From contig CALWSU010000001.1 of assembly GCA_944384295.1 (NCBI GenBank), positions 148,320-212,319 on the forward strand: a DNA stretch of 64,000 nt. The letters run 5' to 3'. This document shows, in pieces, positions 16,804-25,153 of this stretch; within the stretch, counting starts at the first letter, position 1, and every line of letters starts with the position of its first letter. Under the pieces are notes generated by a model, which had not been told where the DNA came from, made no database searches, and saw only the letters and a list, made by a program, of their open reading frames with translations. Position numbers and translations under genes: made by a program. The DNA comes from an uncultured Lachnospiraceae bacterium. Its GTDB lineage: Bacteria; Bacillota; Clostridia; Lachnospirales; Anaerotignaceae.

Positions 16804-17946
16804 CTATTTTCTATTTTCCCAACCGTTTTCAATTTCTTGCTTTAATACTGGCAAAGGACATAAACCACCCAATGCGTCATACTGTTCCACACAAACCGCT
16901 CCTGTTGCCGCTGCCAAACGAATACACCATTTGAAGTCATATCCTTGCAGCATAGCAGATAAAAAAGCTGCAATTGTGGTATCACCGGCGCCCGTAGCAG
17001 ATAATACACGTTTGGGAGAATAACTTTTTTGAAAACCTTTTTGTCCAATCCAGTCCGACATAGGCTGTTCTAGCTTTTGTTCTAATCTTTGTATTTGTTT
17101 TGGATTGCCTATATGATAATAAAGCCCAGGCGCGCCACATTTGAGCAATATATGATTTGCTCCCATTTCTTGCAGCATTTGTGCAATGGGAGATATGTCT
17201 TTTTCTACATCTAATATTGCTGTAATTTCTTGATTGCCTGCACGTTCTACCCAGTTTTCATATCTTTTTGGATCTATCATAAAACAAATTTCCTCAATAC
17301 TAGGCACAAAAAAATCAACATAAGGCAATACATTGGCTAATATTTTTTTCCAATCTTGCTTTGCCGCTTCCGAAGTAGCATCTATTGCCGCCATATCTAA
17401 AGAAGTAATCACACCCATATGATATATTTTTTGAAAAATTTCTTTTAATTCTTTTCCATCATGCAAATATAATTGTCGCATAATAGAGGGATACCCAAAA
17501 TGGAATAAATCTGATTTTTCTACGATAGAAAAATCAATATCTTTTATACCAAACGTATCATTTGCACCTGAATGATGTAAGAATACACGGTCGATACCAG
17601 GAATTGCCAATACCACACTATAGGACGTTGTCACATTTGTGTCTATCTGCATACCATCACTGCCGCCATATTGTGCCAAACAAGATAGCAAGGTCTGACC
17701 CATAGTATCTGTACCAATTTTCCCCATCAATTTTGTATCAATATCAAAAAATTGCATTGCCAACCCTGTATTGGCTACTGCACCGCCGGAGTGTATTTCT
17801 GCCGCGTCTACATTGACAATTTTTCCAGGCATCAAAATTTGATTGATTTCCTTTGCACTATTGTGAAATACAGGTGTAATATCTAAACAGATGTGCCCTG
17901 CAACGACGGCTGTTCTTTTTCTTTTCATATCTTGCATATTTTGCAT
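16804..17946 (-). CDS. PfkB-family carbohydrate kinase
   Basis: A 380-residue ribokinase-superfamily kinase. The N-terminal signature is AAEIHSGGAVANTGLAM, and the C-terminal ATP-site signature with the catalytic Asp is LSATGAGDTTIAAFLSAML. The start at 17946 (MQNMQDM) lies seven bases after GGGAG. An upstream ATG at 18024 would add 26 residues without a site. It sits 46 bases before the class II aldolase, implying phosphorylation of a sugar or sugar phosphate for that enzyme. It is somewhat longer than typical PfkB kinases because of an insertion near residues 220-260. Confidence 0.9.
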   Translation of the reverse strand: MQNMQDMKRKRTAVVAGHICLDITPVFHNSAKEINQILMPGKIVNVDAAEIHSGGAVANTGLAMQFFDIDTKLMGKIGTDTMGQTLLSCLAQYGGSDGMQIDTNVTTSYSVVLAIPGIDRVFLHHSGANDTFGIKDIDFSIVEKSDLFHFGYPSIMRQLYLHDGKELKEIFQKIYHMGVITSLDMAAIDATSEAAKQDWKKILANVLPYVDFFVPSIEEICFMIDPKRYENWVERAGNQEITAILDVEKDISPIAQMLQEMGANHILLKCGAPGLYYHIGNPKQIQRLEQKLEQPMSDWIGQKGFQKSYSPKRVLSATGAGDTTIAAFLSAMLQGYDFKWCIRLAAATGAVCVEQYDALGGLCPLPVLKQEIENGWENRK

Positions 17947-18072
17947 ATCTCCACTCCCTTCTTTTTTCTTTCTCGCTTCATTGTAACACACAGATGCAGA
18001 AATGTCACGGGAAAGCCTTTTCATTTTTATATAGCATCACCAAAAAATAATATACATTTTTCTATTTTATCG

Positions 18073-18101
18073 TTGACAATCACAAAAATCAGAGATATAC
18101 T
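18073..18101 (+). promoter_or_regulatory. Sigma-A promoter of the thiamine operon
   Basis: TTGACA (18073-18078) and TATACT (18096-18101) are spaced by 17 bases, close to consensus. The riboswitch begins about 20 bases downstream. Confidence 0.88.
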
Positions 18102-18118
18102 ATTCTTGTAAAAAGAAA

Positions 18119-18203
18119 ACAGGGGAGCTCATAGATTGGGCTGAGAGGAAGGAAACACCTTCGACCCTTATACCTGATTTGGATAATGCCAACGTAGGAA
18201 CCA
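18119..18203 (+). promoter_or_regulatory. TPP riboswitch (THI element)
   Basis: The conserved aptamer blocks are all present in order: GGGGAGC at 18122, GGGCTGAGAGG at 18138, ACCCTTATACCTGATTTGGA at 18164 and AATGCCAACGTAGGAA after it. The P3 extension is short (GAAGG/CCTTC). It binds thiamine pyrophosphate and lies between a strong promoter and thiS. A terminator 19 bases further on indicates control of transcription. Confidence 0.97.
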
Positions 18204-18221
18204 TATTGTAAGAATTGTAAT

Positions 18222-18250
18222 GGGAGATGTTTTGGCATCGCCCTTTTTTT
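18222..18250 (+). terminator. Riboswitch-controlled terminator
   Basis: GGGAGATG and CATCGCCC pair around a short loop and are followed by seven T residues. Its position directly after the TPP aptamer fits a ligand-dependent attenuator. Confidence 0.85.
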
Positions 18251-18269
18251 ATTGTTTGTGCAACCAAAA

Positions 18270-18374
18270 ACGGAGCTTTTTACGAAAAAATAAAATATTG
18301 GTAACGTTGAGAGTGAATTTGAGTTCATGAAGGGGTACACCACCGCGGGTGTAATTCTTTGTGAGCTCTTTTTT
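18270..18374 (+). promoter_or_regulatory. Second structured leader element before thiS
   Basis: Between the riboswitch terminator and thiS lies a second structured region. TACACC (18336-18341) and GGTGTA (18348-18353) form a stem with the loop ACCGCG; a TGAA/TTCA stem precedes it. GAGCT at 18273 can pair with AGCTC at 18364, directly before TTTTTT, so the element closes like another terminator. TGAGCTC at 18362-18368 is also complementary to GAGCTCA at 18125-18131 in the aptamer. From memory, an orphan thiS motif RNA has been reported in Firmicutes; this may be one. The T-box consensus is not matched. Confidence 0.6.
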
Positions 18375-18406
18375 CTTTCTACGACGCAGAAAGGAGAGAT
18401 GTATTT

Positions 18407-18604
18407 ATGGTAATCATCAATGGGAATGCTGTTTCCTTTTCCAAACCAACCACCATTGGTGCATATTTAGACGAAAACCAATATCGTCGCCAAAGGATTG
18501 CAGTGGAAAAAAACGGCGAAATCGTTCCTCGTGCCGCCTATGATACCACCATACTTGCAGATGGCGACAAAATCGAAATTGTTAGCTTTGTAGGAGGAGG
18601 TTGA
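18407..18604 (+). CDS. thiS: Sulfur carrier protein ThiS
   Basis: A 65-residue ubiquitin-like sulfur carrier for thiazole synthesis. Its C-terminal Gly-Gly-Gly is adenylated by ThiF and converted to a thiocarboxylate that feeds ThiG. It has the typical start MVIINGNAVSF and the DGDKIEIVSFVGGG end. The ATG follows AGAAAGGAGAG. The GGAGGAGGT that encodes the final glycines also serves as ribosome binding site for thiF. Confidence 0.94.
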   Translation: MVIINGNAVSFSKPTTIGAYLDENQYRRQRIAVEKNGEIVPRAAYDTTILADGDKIEIVSFVGGG

Positions 18605-18606
18605 AC

Positions 18607-19272
18607 ATGTATCCTTTTTCAGAAGCAGAAATTTTATCTGCTTTACAAAAACGCCACACAATTGCTTTACAAGAAAAACTTTCTCACGGACATGTTGCCA
18701 TAGCTGGATTGGGTGGACTTGGCTCCAATGTAGCGTTTGCATTGGCTCGTTTAGGCGTTGGTTTTCTGCATTTGATTGATTTTGACCGTGTAGACTTAAC
18801 GAATCTCAATCGACAACAATATTTCCTTTCTCATGTTGGTATGTATAAAACGGACGCCTTGCAACAGCAATTATTGCAAATCAATCCTTATTTGCATATT
18901 CAAACAAGCTGTGTACGCGTTGATGCACAAAACATAAAAACTTTGTTTGCACAAGCAGATATTATTTGTGAGGCATTTGATGACCCAGAAGCAAAAGCTT
19001 TATTGGTAAATAGAATTTTAGAAAATTTTCCTGAAAAAAAGCTTGTTTGCGCCTCCGGTATGGCAGGATATGGCAGTAGCAATGCCATTCATACCCGCAG
19101 AATTGCAAAAAATTTCTATCTATGTGGCGATGAAACAACCGAAATCACAGAAAATCAATGTTTGATGGCTCCACGTGCGGCTCTTTGCGCAGCACATCAA
19201 GCAAATATGATTACACGCCTATTATTGGGCGAAGAAGATGTATCATCTGAAAACGAAAAATCTGAAAAATAA
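18607..19272 (+). CDS. thiF: ThiS adenylyltransferase ThiF
   Basis: E1-like enzyme that adenylates the C-terminus of ThiS. The 221-residue protein has the nucleotide-binding [19 protein letters not shown] motif near residue 33, the catalytic [16 protein letters not shown] segment and a [18 protein letters not shown]-terminal part of the short clostridial ThiF type. It lacks the CXXC zinc-binding pairs of E. coli ThiF. The start is the ATG at 18607, five bases after the thiS stop triplet begins. The gene is the second of the thiSFGH operon. Confidence 0.93.
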   Translation: MYPFSEAEILSALQKRHTIALQEKLSHGHVAIAGLGGLGSNVAFALARLGVGFLHLIDFDRVDLTNLNRQQYFLSHVGMYKTDALQQQLLQINPYLHIQTSCVRVDAQNIKTLFAQADIICEAFDDPEAKALLVNRILENFPEKKLVCASGMAGYGSSNAIHTRRIAKNFYLCGDETTEITENQCLMAPRAALCAAHQANMITRLLLGEEDVSSENEKSEK

Positions 19273-19289
19273 AAAGAAAGAAGGTCTTT

Positions 19290-20069
19290 ATGATGCAGCA
19301 AAAAAATGATTCTTTGGTTTTAAATGGTCATGAATTTACATCTCGTTTTATTTTAGGTTCTGGAAAATTTTCATTGGATTTGGTAAAGGCATGTGTCGAA
19401 AAAGCACAAGCACAGATTATTACATTGGCAGTACGTCGTGCCAATGACGGTGGATTGGCAAATATTTTAGATTATATTCCAGATACTGTCACATTGCTTC
19501 CCAATACTTCTGGTGCGCGCAATGCCGAAGAAGCCGTACGTATTGCCAGACTTTCCCGTGAATTGGGTTGCGGTGATTTTGTAAAAGTAGAAATTATGCG
19601 TGACACAAAATATCTGTTGCCAGATAACCAAGAAACCATCAAAGCAACACAAATGCTTGCAAAAGAAGGTTTTGTTGTAATGCCTTATATGTATCCTGAT
19701 TTAAATGTTGCCAGAGATTTGGTAGATGCAGGCGCTGCATGTATTATGCCGCTGGGTGCACCTATTGGCTCTAACAAAGGTCTTTGCACAAAAGAATTTA
19801 TTCAAATTTTAATTGATGAAATTGATTTACCCATCATTGTAGACGCTGGTATTGGCAGACCTTCGCAAGCCTGTGAAGCTATGGAAATGGGTGCAGCAGC
19901 GATTATGGCAAATACTGCCATTGCAACGGCTGGCAATATTCCAGAAATGGCAGAAGCCTTCAAAAAGGCAATCGAAGCTGGGCGCAGTGCATACCTCTCT
20001 GGTCTGGGCAGAACATTGGAAAAAGGTGCAAGCGCTTCTTCTCCCTTGACTGGTTTTTTACAAGATTGA
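19290..20069 (+). CDS. thiG: Thiazole synthase ThiG
   Basis: Forms the thiazole phosphate ring from deoxyxylulose phosphate, dehydroglycine and ThiS thiocarboxylate. The 259-residue TIM barrel shows the family motifs [67 protein letters not shown] and the phosphate-binding [18 protein letters not shown]. It follows thiF by 17 bases and precedes thiH by 13, as part of the TPP-controlled operon. Confidence 0.96.
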   Translation: MMQQKNDSLVLNGHEFTSRFILGSGKFSLDLVKACVEKAQAQIITLAVRRANDGGLANILDYIPDTVTLLPNTSGARNAEEAVRIARLSRELGCGDFVKVEIMRDTKYLLPDNQETIKATQMLAKEGFVVMPYMYPDLNVARDLVDAGAACIMPLGAPIGSNKGLCTKEFIQILIDEIDLPIIVDAGIGRPSQACEAMEMGAAAIMANTAIATAGNIPEMAEAFKKAIEAGRSAYLSGLGRTLEKGASASSPLTGFLQD

Positions 20070-20082
20070 GAGGTGTACATAT

Positions 20083-21297
20083 ATGAATCAGGAACATTTG
20101 AACGAAAGTATATTGAGTGAACAAATTTTAGAAGACCAAAAGCAAAACCGTATTGACCATATGAAATATCTGCCGGATATGGAAGTATTGGATTCCGACG
20201 TCATGGAACAAGTCATTTCTGCTATGGAAGCATATGACTACAATACCTACACAGAATCTGACGTGCGCCGCGCTTTGGCAAAAGAGAATCGCTCTATCGA
20301 AGATTTTGCAGCTTTGCTGTCCCCTGCTGCTTTGCCATTGCTAGAAGAAATCGCACAGGCTGCACAAATCGAAACAAGAAAACATTTTGGTAACAGTATC
20401 TATATGTTTACACCAATTTATATTGCGAATTATTGTGAAAATTACTGCATTTATTGCGGCTTTAATTGTCATAACAAAATCAATCGTGCGCAACTGAATG
20501 CCGATGAAATTGAACAAGAAATGGCAGCCATTGCAAAAACAGGTTTACAAGAAATTTTGATTCTCACAGGCGAAAGTCGCAGCAAATCTACAGTATCTTA
20601 TATTGGAGAGGCTTGCAAAATTGCTAGAAAATATTTTAAGGTAATCGGTCTGGAAATTTATCCTGTCAATTCTGATGAATATGCTTATTTACATGAATGT
20701 GGTGCGGATTATGTGACAGTATTCCAAGAAACTTATCATTCTGATAAATATGAAACCTTACATCTTGCAGGACACAAACGGATTTTTCCCTATCGTTTTT
20801 ATGCACAAGAACGCGCTTTAAAAGGTGGTATGCGTGGTGTTGGATTTGCCGCTTTATTGGGATTGGACGATTTTCGCAAAGACGCCTTTGCAACAGGGTA
20901 TCACGCATACTTATTACAGCGTAAATATCCACATGCAGAAATTGCTTTGTCTTGTCCACGTTTACGCCCGATTATCAATAATGACCGTATCAATCCTATG
21001 GACGTACACGAAACACAGCTTTTGCAGGTAGTATGTGCATACCGTTTGTTTATGCCATTTGCAAATATTACAGTATCCACACGAGAATGCGACAGAGTGC
21101 GTGACCATTTGGTACAGATTGCAGCAACAAAAATTTCGGCTGGTGTTAGTACAGGAATCGGCGAACATAGCGAAAATAGCGAAAAGAAAGGAGACGACCA
21201 GTTTGAGATTTCTGACAACCGCTCTGTTGATGAAGTATATCAAGCATTGCTCAAAAACAATCTACAACCGGTCATGAACGATTATATTTATGTATAA
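20083..21297 (+). CDS. thiH: 2-iminoacetate synthase ThiH (radical SAM)
   Basis: Cleaves tyrosine to dehydroglycine and p-cresol to supply ThiG. The 404-residue protein carries the radical SAM cluster C118-X3-C122-X2-C125 (CENYCIYC) and the ThiH-specific segments YVTVFQETYH and GFAALLGL. The use of ThiH rather than glycine oxidase (ThiO) is expected for an anaerobe, since the reaction needs no oxygen. It overlaps the next gene by 8 bases. Confidence 0.95.
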   Translation: MNQEHLNESILSEQILEDQKQNRIDHMKYLPDMEVLDSDVMEQVISAMEAYDYNTYTESDVRRALAKENRSIEDFAALLSPAALPLLEEIAQAAQIETRKHFGNSIYMFTPIYIANYCENYCIYCGFNCHNKINRAQLNADEIEQEMAAIAKTGLQEILILTGESRSKSTVSYIGEACKIARKYFKVIGLEIYPVNSDEYAYLHECGADYVTVFQETYHSDKYETLHLAGHKRIFPYRFYAQERALKGGMRGVGFAALLGLDDFRKDAFATGYHAYLLQRKYPHAEIALSCPRLRPIINNDRINPMDVHETQLLQVVCAYRLFMPFANITVSTRECDRVRDHLVQIAATKISAGVSTGIGEHSENSEKKGDDQFEISDNRSVDEVYQALLKNNLQPVMNDYIYV

Positions 21298-21880
21298 ACA
21301 GGATATTTTTCAACACACAATTGCGGTTTCTCATAGAAAGTTAAGCAAACGCCCTTTTTTAGAACAAGTAGAAATCGTTTGTCGCCACAAACCCAAGGCG
21401 TTTCTGTTGCGTGAAAAAGATTTGTCCGAAAAAGAATATGCAGTTTTAGCACAAGATGTACTATCCATTTGTAAAAAATATCAAGTTCCTTGTATTTTAC
21501 ATACCTATTTTGCTGTTGCACAGGAATTGGGCTGTGATACCATTCATTTGCCTTTGCCCTTATTGCGCACACATCAAAACGCACTTTCTGCATTTTCTAA
21601 AATTGGAACTTCTATTCATTCTTTAGAAGAAGCAAAAGAAGCCCAAGCATTGGGCGCAACCTATTGTACAGCTGGACACATTTATGCAACGGATTGTAAA
21701 AAAGATATTCCTCCACGTGGGCTTTCTTTCTTGCAAGAAGTTTGTGAACATACCACCATTCCTGTATATGCCATTGGTGGGATACAATGTAACCCACTAC
21801 AAATAGAAGAAGTCCTACATTGTGGCGCAAAAGGTGCATGTATTATGTCTGCTATGATGCAGCTAGATGAAAACAGATAG
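21290..21880 (+). CDS. ThiE/TenI-like protein
   Basis: A 196-residue TIM-barrel protein of the thiamine phosphate synthase superfamily. The C-terminal half has the superfamily signature GTSIHSLEEA, TAGHIYATDCKKDIPPRGL and VYAIGGI. Where true ThiE has GQDDLP after the substrate-binding segment, this protein has IHLPLPLLRTH, so it may be a TenI-type protein or a divergent synthase. It overlaps thiH by 8 bases and ends the TPP-controlled operon. No thiC, thiD or thiM lies in the window. Confidence 0.82.
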   Translation: MYKQDIFQHTIAVSHRKLSKRPFLEQVEIVCRHKPKAFLLREKDLSEKEYAVLAQDVLSICKKYQVPCILHTYFAVAQELGCDTIHLPLPLLRTHQNALSAFSKIGTSIHSLEEAKEAQALGATYCTAGHIYATDCKKDIPPRGLSFLQEVCEHTTIPVYAIGGIQCNPLQIEEVLHCGAKGACIMSAMMQLDENR

Positions 21881-21918
21881 GAAATATCACTTTTTGTTTT
21901 CATATTGCACATAAAAAT

Positions 21919-21950
21919 ACAGAAGGGAAACGCAGATATTTCCCTTCTGT
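21919..21950 (+). terminator. Terminator-like hairpin after the thiamine operon
   Basis: ACAGAAGGGAAA and TTTCCCTTCTGT are exact complements with an 8-base loop. The T-run expected after it is missing because the repeat element begins at the next base. A near-identical 30-base copy with the T-run follows the repeat at 22245-22274. Confidence 0.7.
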
Positions 21951-22246
21951 CAGGGTGTCGAAAAATACGACACCCTGTCGTCAAAGGCTCATTTCATTCA
22001 AGCCTTTGACGAGTAGGCAGAAGTATAAAGCCAAAGTTCCATCGGCTAAAAAGCCTTGAAACTTTGGCTTTTCCTCGTCGGAAATGAATTCCGACTGCGG
22101 ATTACATTTGGGAAACTACACACCGCCAAGAAGGGCGGACAGCCATTTATGGCTGGCATTTGCGCAGCAAATGTGTTGACCATCGTTCCCCAAGCCCCTC
22201 CGCGTTCTCGACAAAGTAAAAAATGTACTTTTTTACAGTCTGACTG
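21951..22246. repeat. Hairpin-rich intergenic repeat element, copy B
   Basis: Homologous to copy A at 13508-13773, same orientation, with scattered mismatches and a 33-base segment (about 22064-22096) absent from copy A. That segment contains a GTCGGAA/TTCCGAC stem. It starts CAGGGTGTCG and ends in a near-palindromic A/T-rich stretch. It is flanked by an imperfect 30-base direct repeat (21921-21950 and 22245-22274, 27 of 30 identical). It occupies most of the 429-base gap between the thiamine operon and panC. Open frames inside it look accidental. Confidence 0.85.
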
Positions 22247-22283
22247 AAAGGAAACACAGATATTTCCCTTCTGTTTTCTTTTC
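22245..22283 (+). terminator. Terminator repeat after the element
   Basis: The second member of the 30-base direct repeat (GGAAACACAGATATTTCC core) followed by TTTTCTTTTC. It is probably the original 3' part of the thiamine operon terminator, now separated by the inserted element. Confidence 0.6.
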
Positions 22284-22309
22284 ATTATTATAGATATAAC
22301 TGTTTCGGA

Positions 22310-23155
22310 TTAAGATTCATATATAAAATTATCAATCAATCTGGTTTTGCCAATATAAACAGCCATCGCAACCAATACAGCGCCTTCCATTTTAGATACA
22401 GGCTGCATCGAAACTGCATCTACCGCTTGTACATAATCAATTTTTGCCAGTGGCTCTGTTTCAATCAAATTTTTCATCTCTTGTACAATTTTTTCTGCAT
22501 CTGTTTCACCATTTTGTGTCAGTTCTTGTCCTAGATGTATCGCCTGACTCAAAATCAAAGCTGCCTTTCTTTCTTCGGGGCTGAGATAGGTATTTCGAGA
22601 ACTTTTTGCCAAACCATCTGGCTCTCTGACAATCGGACAACCCACAATTTCAATATCAAAATTCAAATCTCTTACCATACGTTTGATGATTGCCAATTGT
22701 TGCGCATCTTTTTGTCCAAAATATGCTCTATCTGGTGTAACGATATGAAATAGTTTGGATACTACCGTACATACTCCTCTAAAATGAATCGGTCTTGTTT
22801 TCCCACACAACGTTTCTGATAATACTTCCATATTCACATAGGTATGGAAACCCTCTCCATACATTTCTTCTGGTTCTGGGTGAAACACAAGTGCTGCCCC
22901 TACTGATTCGCACAATGCAGCATCTCTTTCCAAATCTCTCGGATATGCTGCAAAATCCTCATTTGGTCCAAATTGTGTTGGATTTACAAAAATACTCACT
23001 ACGACTTTATCGTTTTCTTGACAAGCTCTTTCGATGAGGCTTTTATGTCCTTCATGCAAATAACCCATTGTAGGTACCAAACCTACAGACAGTCCAGCTT
23101 TCTTCCAATCTTTTACTTGTGCTCTTACTTCGGAAATTGTTTTTACGACTTTCAT
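22310..23155 (-). CDS. panC: Pantothenate synthetase PanC
   Basis: Condenses pantoate with beta-alanine using ATP to make pantothenate. The 281-residue protein has the VPTMGYLHEGHKSL start with the HIGH-like motif, VSIFVNPTQFGPNEDF, the GKTRPIHFRGVCTVVSKLF segment, FGQKDAQQL and REPDGLAKSSRN. It is the last gene of the DUF2520-panB-panC cluster, 12 bases after panB. No panD is present; beta-alanine may come from elsewhere. Confidence 0.96.
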   Translation of the reverse strand: MKVVKTISEVRAQVKDWKKAGLSVGLVPTMGYLHEGHKSLIERACQENDKVVVSIFVNPTQFGPNEDFAAYPRDLERDAALCESVGAALVFHPEPEEMYGEGFHTYVNMEVLSETLCGKTRPIHFRGVCTVVSKLFHIVTPDRAYFGQKDAQQLAIIKRMVRDLNFDIEIVGCPIVREPDGLAKSSRNTYLSPEERKAALILSQAIHLGQELTQNGETDAEKIVQEMKNLIETEPLAKIDYVQAVDAVSMQPVSKMEGAVLVAMAVYIGKTRLIDNFIYES

Positions 23156-23167
23156 TTCGATTCTCCC

Positions 23168-23995
23168 TTAATACAACTTTTGAATAACTTCGTCAGAAAT
23201 TGCAAATGTATGCTCTTTTGCTGGAAATGCTCCACTTTCCACTTCTGTAATATAGTTCCGAAATGCCTGCAACATCATATCGCCTATATTGGTATACTGC
23301 TTTACAAACTTTGGTGTAAAATCTGAAAACATGCCTAACATATCTTGGTATACCAAAATCTGACCATCACAACCAGCACCAGCACCAATGCCAATGGTAG
23401 GAATGGAAATCGATTTTGAAATCAATTCTGCCAATTTTGCTGGTACACATTCCAATACCACAGCAAAAGCACCTGCTTCCTCTACTGCTTTTGCATCTTC
23501 CAATAACTTTCTTGCTGCATCTTCATTTTTCCCCTGTACCTTAAATCCGCCAAACGCATTTACCGACTGCGGTGTCAATCCAAGATGCGCCATAACTGGA
23601 ATAGACGCATTTGTAATTGCTCTAATTTGTGGACAAACAGAAGCGCCGCCTTCCAATTTTACCGCTTGACATTTTCCTTCTTTCATCAATCTTCCAGCAT
23701 TATATACAGCATCTTCTATGGATACCTGATAAGACATAAAAGGCATATCCCCAACGACCAAGGCATTCTTTGCCCCACGACATACTGCCGCAGTATGATG
23801 AATCATATCTTCCATGGTAACTGGTAATGTATCCTCATAACCCAAAACGACCATGCCCAAAGAATCTCCAACCAAAATCCCATTGATTTCTGCCTGATCC
23901 ATCAGTTTTGCAGTGGAATAATCATATGCAGTCAGCATAGATATTTTTTGTCCTTTTGCCTTTTGTTCTTTAAATGTTGAAACTGTGTTTTTCAT
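23168..23995 (-). CDS. panB: Ketopantoate hydroxymethyltransferase PanB
   Basis: Adds a hydroxymethyl group to ketoisovalerate from methylene-tetrahydrofolate. The 275-residue protein shows [17 protein letters not shown], the metal-binding [37 protein letters not shown] and the [14 protein letters not shown] motif. The start at 23995 has GGAGG nine bases upstream, inside the end of the DUF2520 gene (26-base overlap). An in-frame ATG at 24046 lacks a site. Confidence 0.96.
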   Translation of the reverse strand: MKNTVSTFKEQKAKGQKISMLTAYDYSTAKLMDQAEINGILVGDSLGMVVLGYEDTLPVTMEDMIHHTAAVCRGAKNALVVGDMPFMSYQVSIEDAVYNAGRLMKEGKCQAVKLEGGASVCPQIRAITNASIPVMAHLGLTPQSVNAFGGFKVQGKNEDAARKLLEDAKAVEEAGAFAVVLECVPAKLAELISKSISIPTIGIGAGAGCDGQILVYQDMLGMFSDFTPKFVKQYTNIGDMMLQAFRNYITEVESGAFPAKEHTFAISDEVIQKLY

Positions 23996-24863
23996 TTTGT
24001 ATGACCTCCGCAACCTTTGTATAATCCCGATCTGGGTGTTTTTCACCTGCTATCGCCAGCAACTGTTCTGATAAAAGCAAATAAATTTGAAGCAATTCTT
24101 CTTTTGATTTTACAGATGCATTTCGTATCGCCGAAATATGCTTTTCTATGGTGATTGTATCTGCTCTTTCTACTGGACCAGTCAATGCTTCCACTTGTCC
24201 TTTTTCTAAGATCGCTTGTGCATTTCCCAAAAACAGTGGCGCCAATGCTTGTTGTGCATCTTCTTTTGTAAAGCCGCAACTTTCCAAAATACAACCTCCC
24301 AAAGCATACAGCCCTACCACTAAATTACTTACAACAACCGCACCGCAATGATACAAAGATTTATTTTCTGTTGTTGTAATAATCACACGACAGCCTGCTT
24401 TTTGCAAAAAATCTGTCATATCTTTGATATGATTTTGGGAACCTTCGATTGTAAAATAAGCATTTTGCAATTCTTGATACGACGCATATTTGTTGCTGAT
24501 TGCATAGAGCGGATGTACAGAATATATCGATGCACCAAGTTTTTCTCCATCAAAAAAAGCGGTCGACGCAATCGAACCGCTGCAATGACAAATATTTTTA
24601 TTTTTTATATCCAGATTTTTTATGCAATCCCATACTTCACCAATATTCTGATCTGGTACTGTGATAAAAAGGGTATCGCTCTCACGCAAAAGGTCTGAGA
24701 TAGCATCATACGCTTTTGTGTTTGTAAAATCTGCTGCCGATTTGGCTGATTCTGGTGATTTGCTGTAATAGCCGGTCACATCTACGTTTTTTTCTTTGAA
24801 ATATTTTCCCAAAGAAAAACCGACCTTTCCCGCACCAATGAACCCAACTTTCATACCGTTCAC
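23970..24863 (-). CDS. Rossmann-fold DUF2520 protein, candidate ketopantoate reductase (PanG-like)
   Basis: A 297-residue NAD(P)-binding protein. The N-terminus has [13 protein letters not shown], a dinucleotide motif, followed by HCSGSIAS and SVHPLYAIS; the C-terminal half is the helical DUF2520 domain ([38 protein letters not shown]). It is first in a cluster with panB and panC, and no panE-like gene is seen. From memory, PanG of Francisella is a ketopantoate reductase of a related kind with homologues in Clostridium difficile. Function here is inferred from that and from operon position. It overlaps panB. Confidence 0.8.
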   Translation of the reverse strand: MNGMKVGFIGAGKVGFSLGKYFKEKNVDVTGYYSKSPESAKSAADFTNTKAYDAISDLLRESDTLFITVPDQNIGEVWDCIKNLDIKNKNICHCSGSIASTAFFDGEKLGASIYSVHPLYAISNKYASYQELQNAYFTIEGSQNHIKDMTDFLQKAGCRVIITTTENKSLYHCGAVVVSNLVVGLYALGGCILESCGFTKEDAQQALAPLFLGNAQAILEKGQVEALTGPVERADTITIEKHISAIRNASVKSKEELLQIYLLLSEQLLAIAGEKHPDRDYTKVAEVIQNEKHSFNI

Positions 24864-24992
24864 TCCTTTCTAGGTAGTGACAGCATAAAAAATCCGCATA
24901 TTGAGGTATCGTTTCATATCAATACGATCCTACTTCGCATAAAAAATAAATTACTTGTGGTACAGCTTCTTTCCGAATACCATCCACAAATT

Positions 24993-25021
24993 ACTATAAC
25001 ATATTCCTACATTTTTGTCTA
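24993..25021 (-). promoter_or_regulatory. Promoter of the pantothenate operon
   Basis: On the minus strand TAGACA (25016-25021) and TATAGT (24993-24998) are 17 bases apart. The ~130-base leader down to 24863 contains an imperfect stem (AGG.ATCGT with ACGATaCCT, near 24905-24931) and then a T-run, which could act as an attenuator. No known riboswitch is recognised. Confidence 0.65.
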
Positions 25022-25153
25022 TCCATGATAAAAAAATATACCACAATTTGACAAAACACAAAAATAGAAAATCATATTTCGTAGTTATTTCTCAAGTTTT
25101 GTATGATATAATATAGGAAAATAGACAATATGACACATATCAATATAACAGAT

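Noticed and set aside
18290..18374. T-box riboswitch in the thiS leader
   Set aside because: The ACCGCG is in a loop closed by TACACC/GGTGTA, and the 14-base T-box consensus and a Stem I with specifier loop are missing.
22046..22285. Small open frames on both strands inside repeat copy B
   Set aside because: They lie in a repeated, hairpin-rich element, are interrupted in copy A by the 33-base deletion and have no ribosome binding sites. Similar frames are often mis-called genes in repeat elements.
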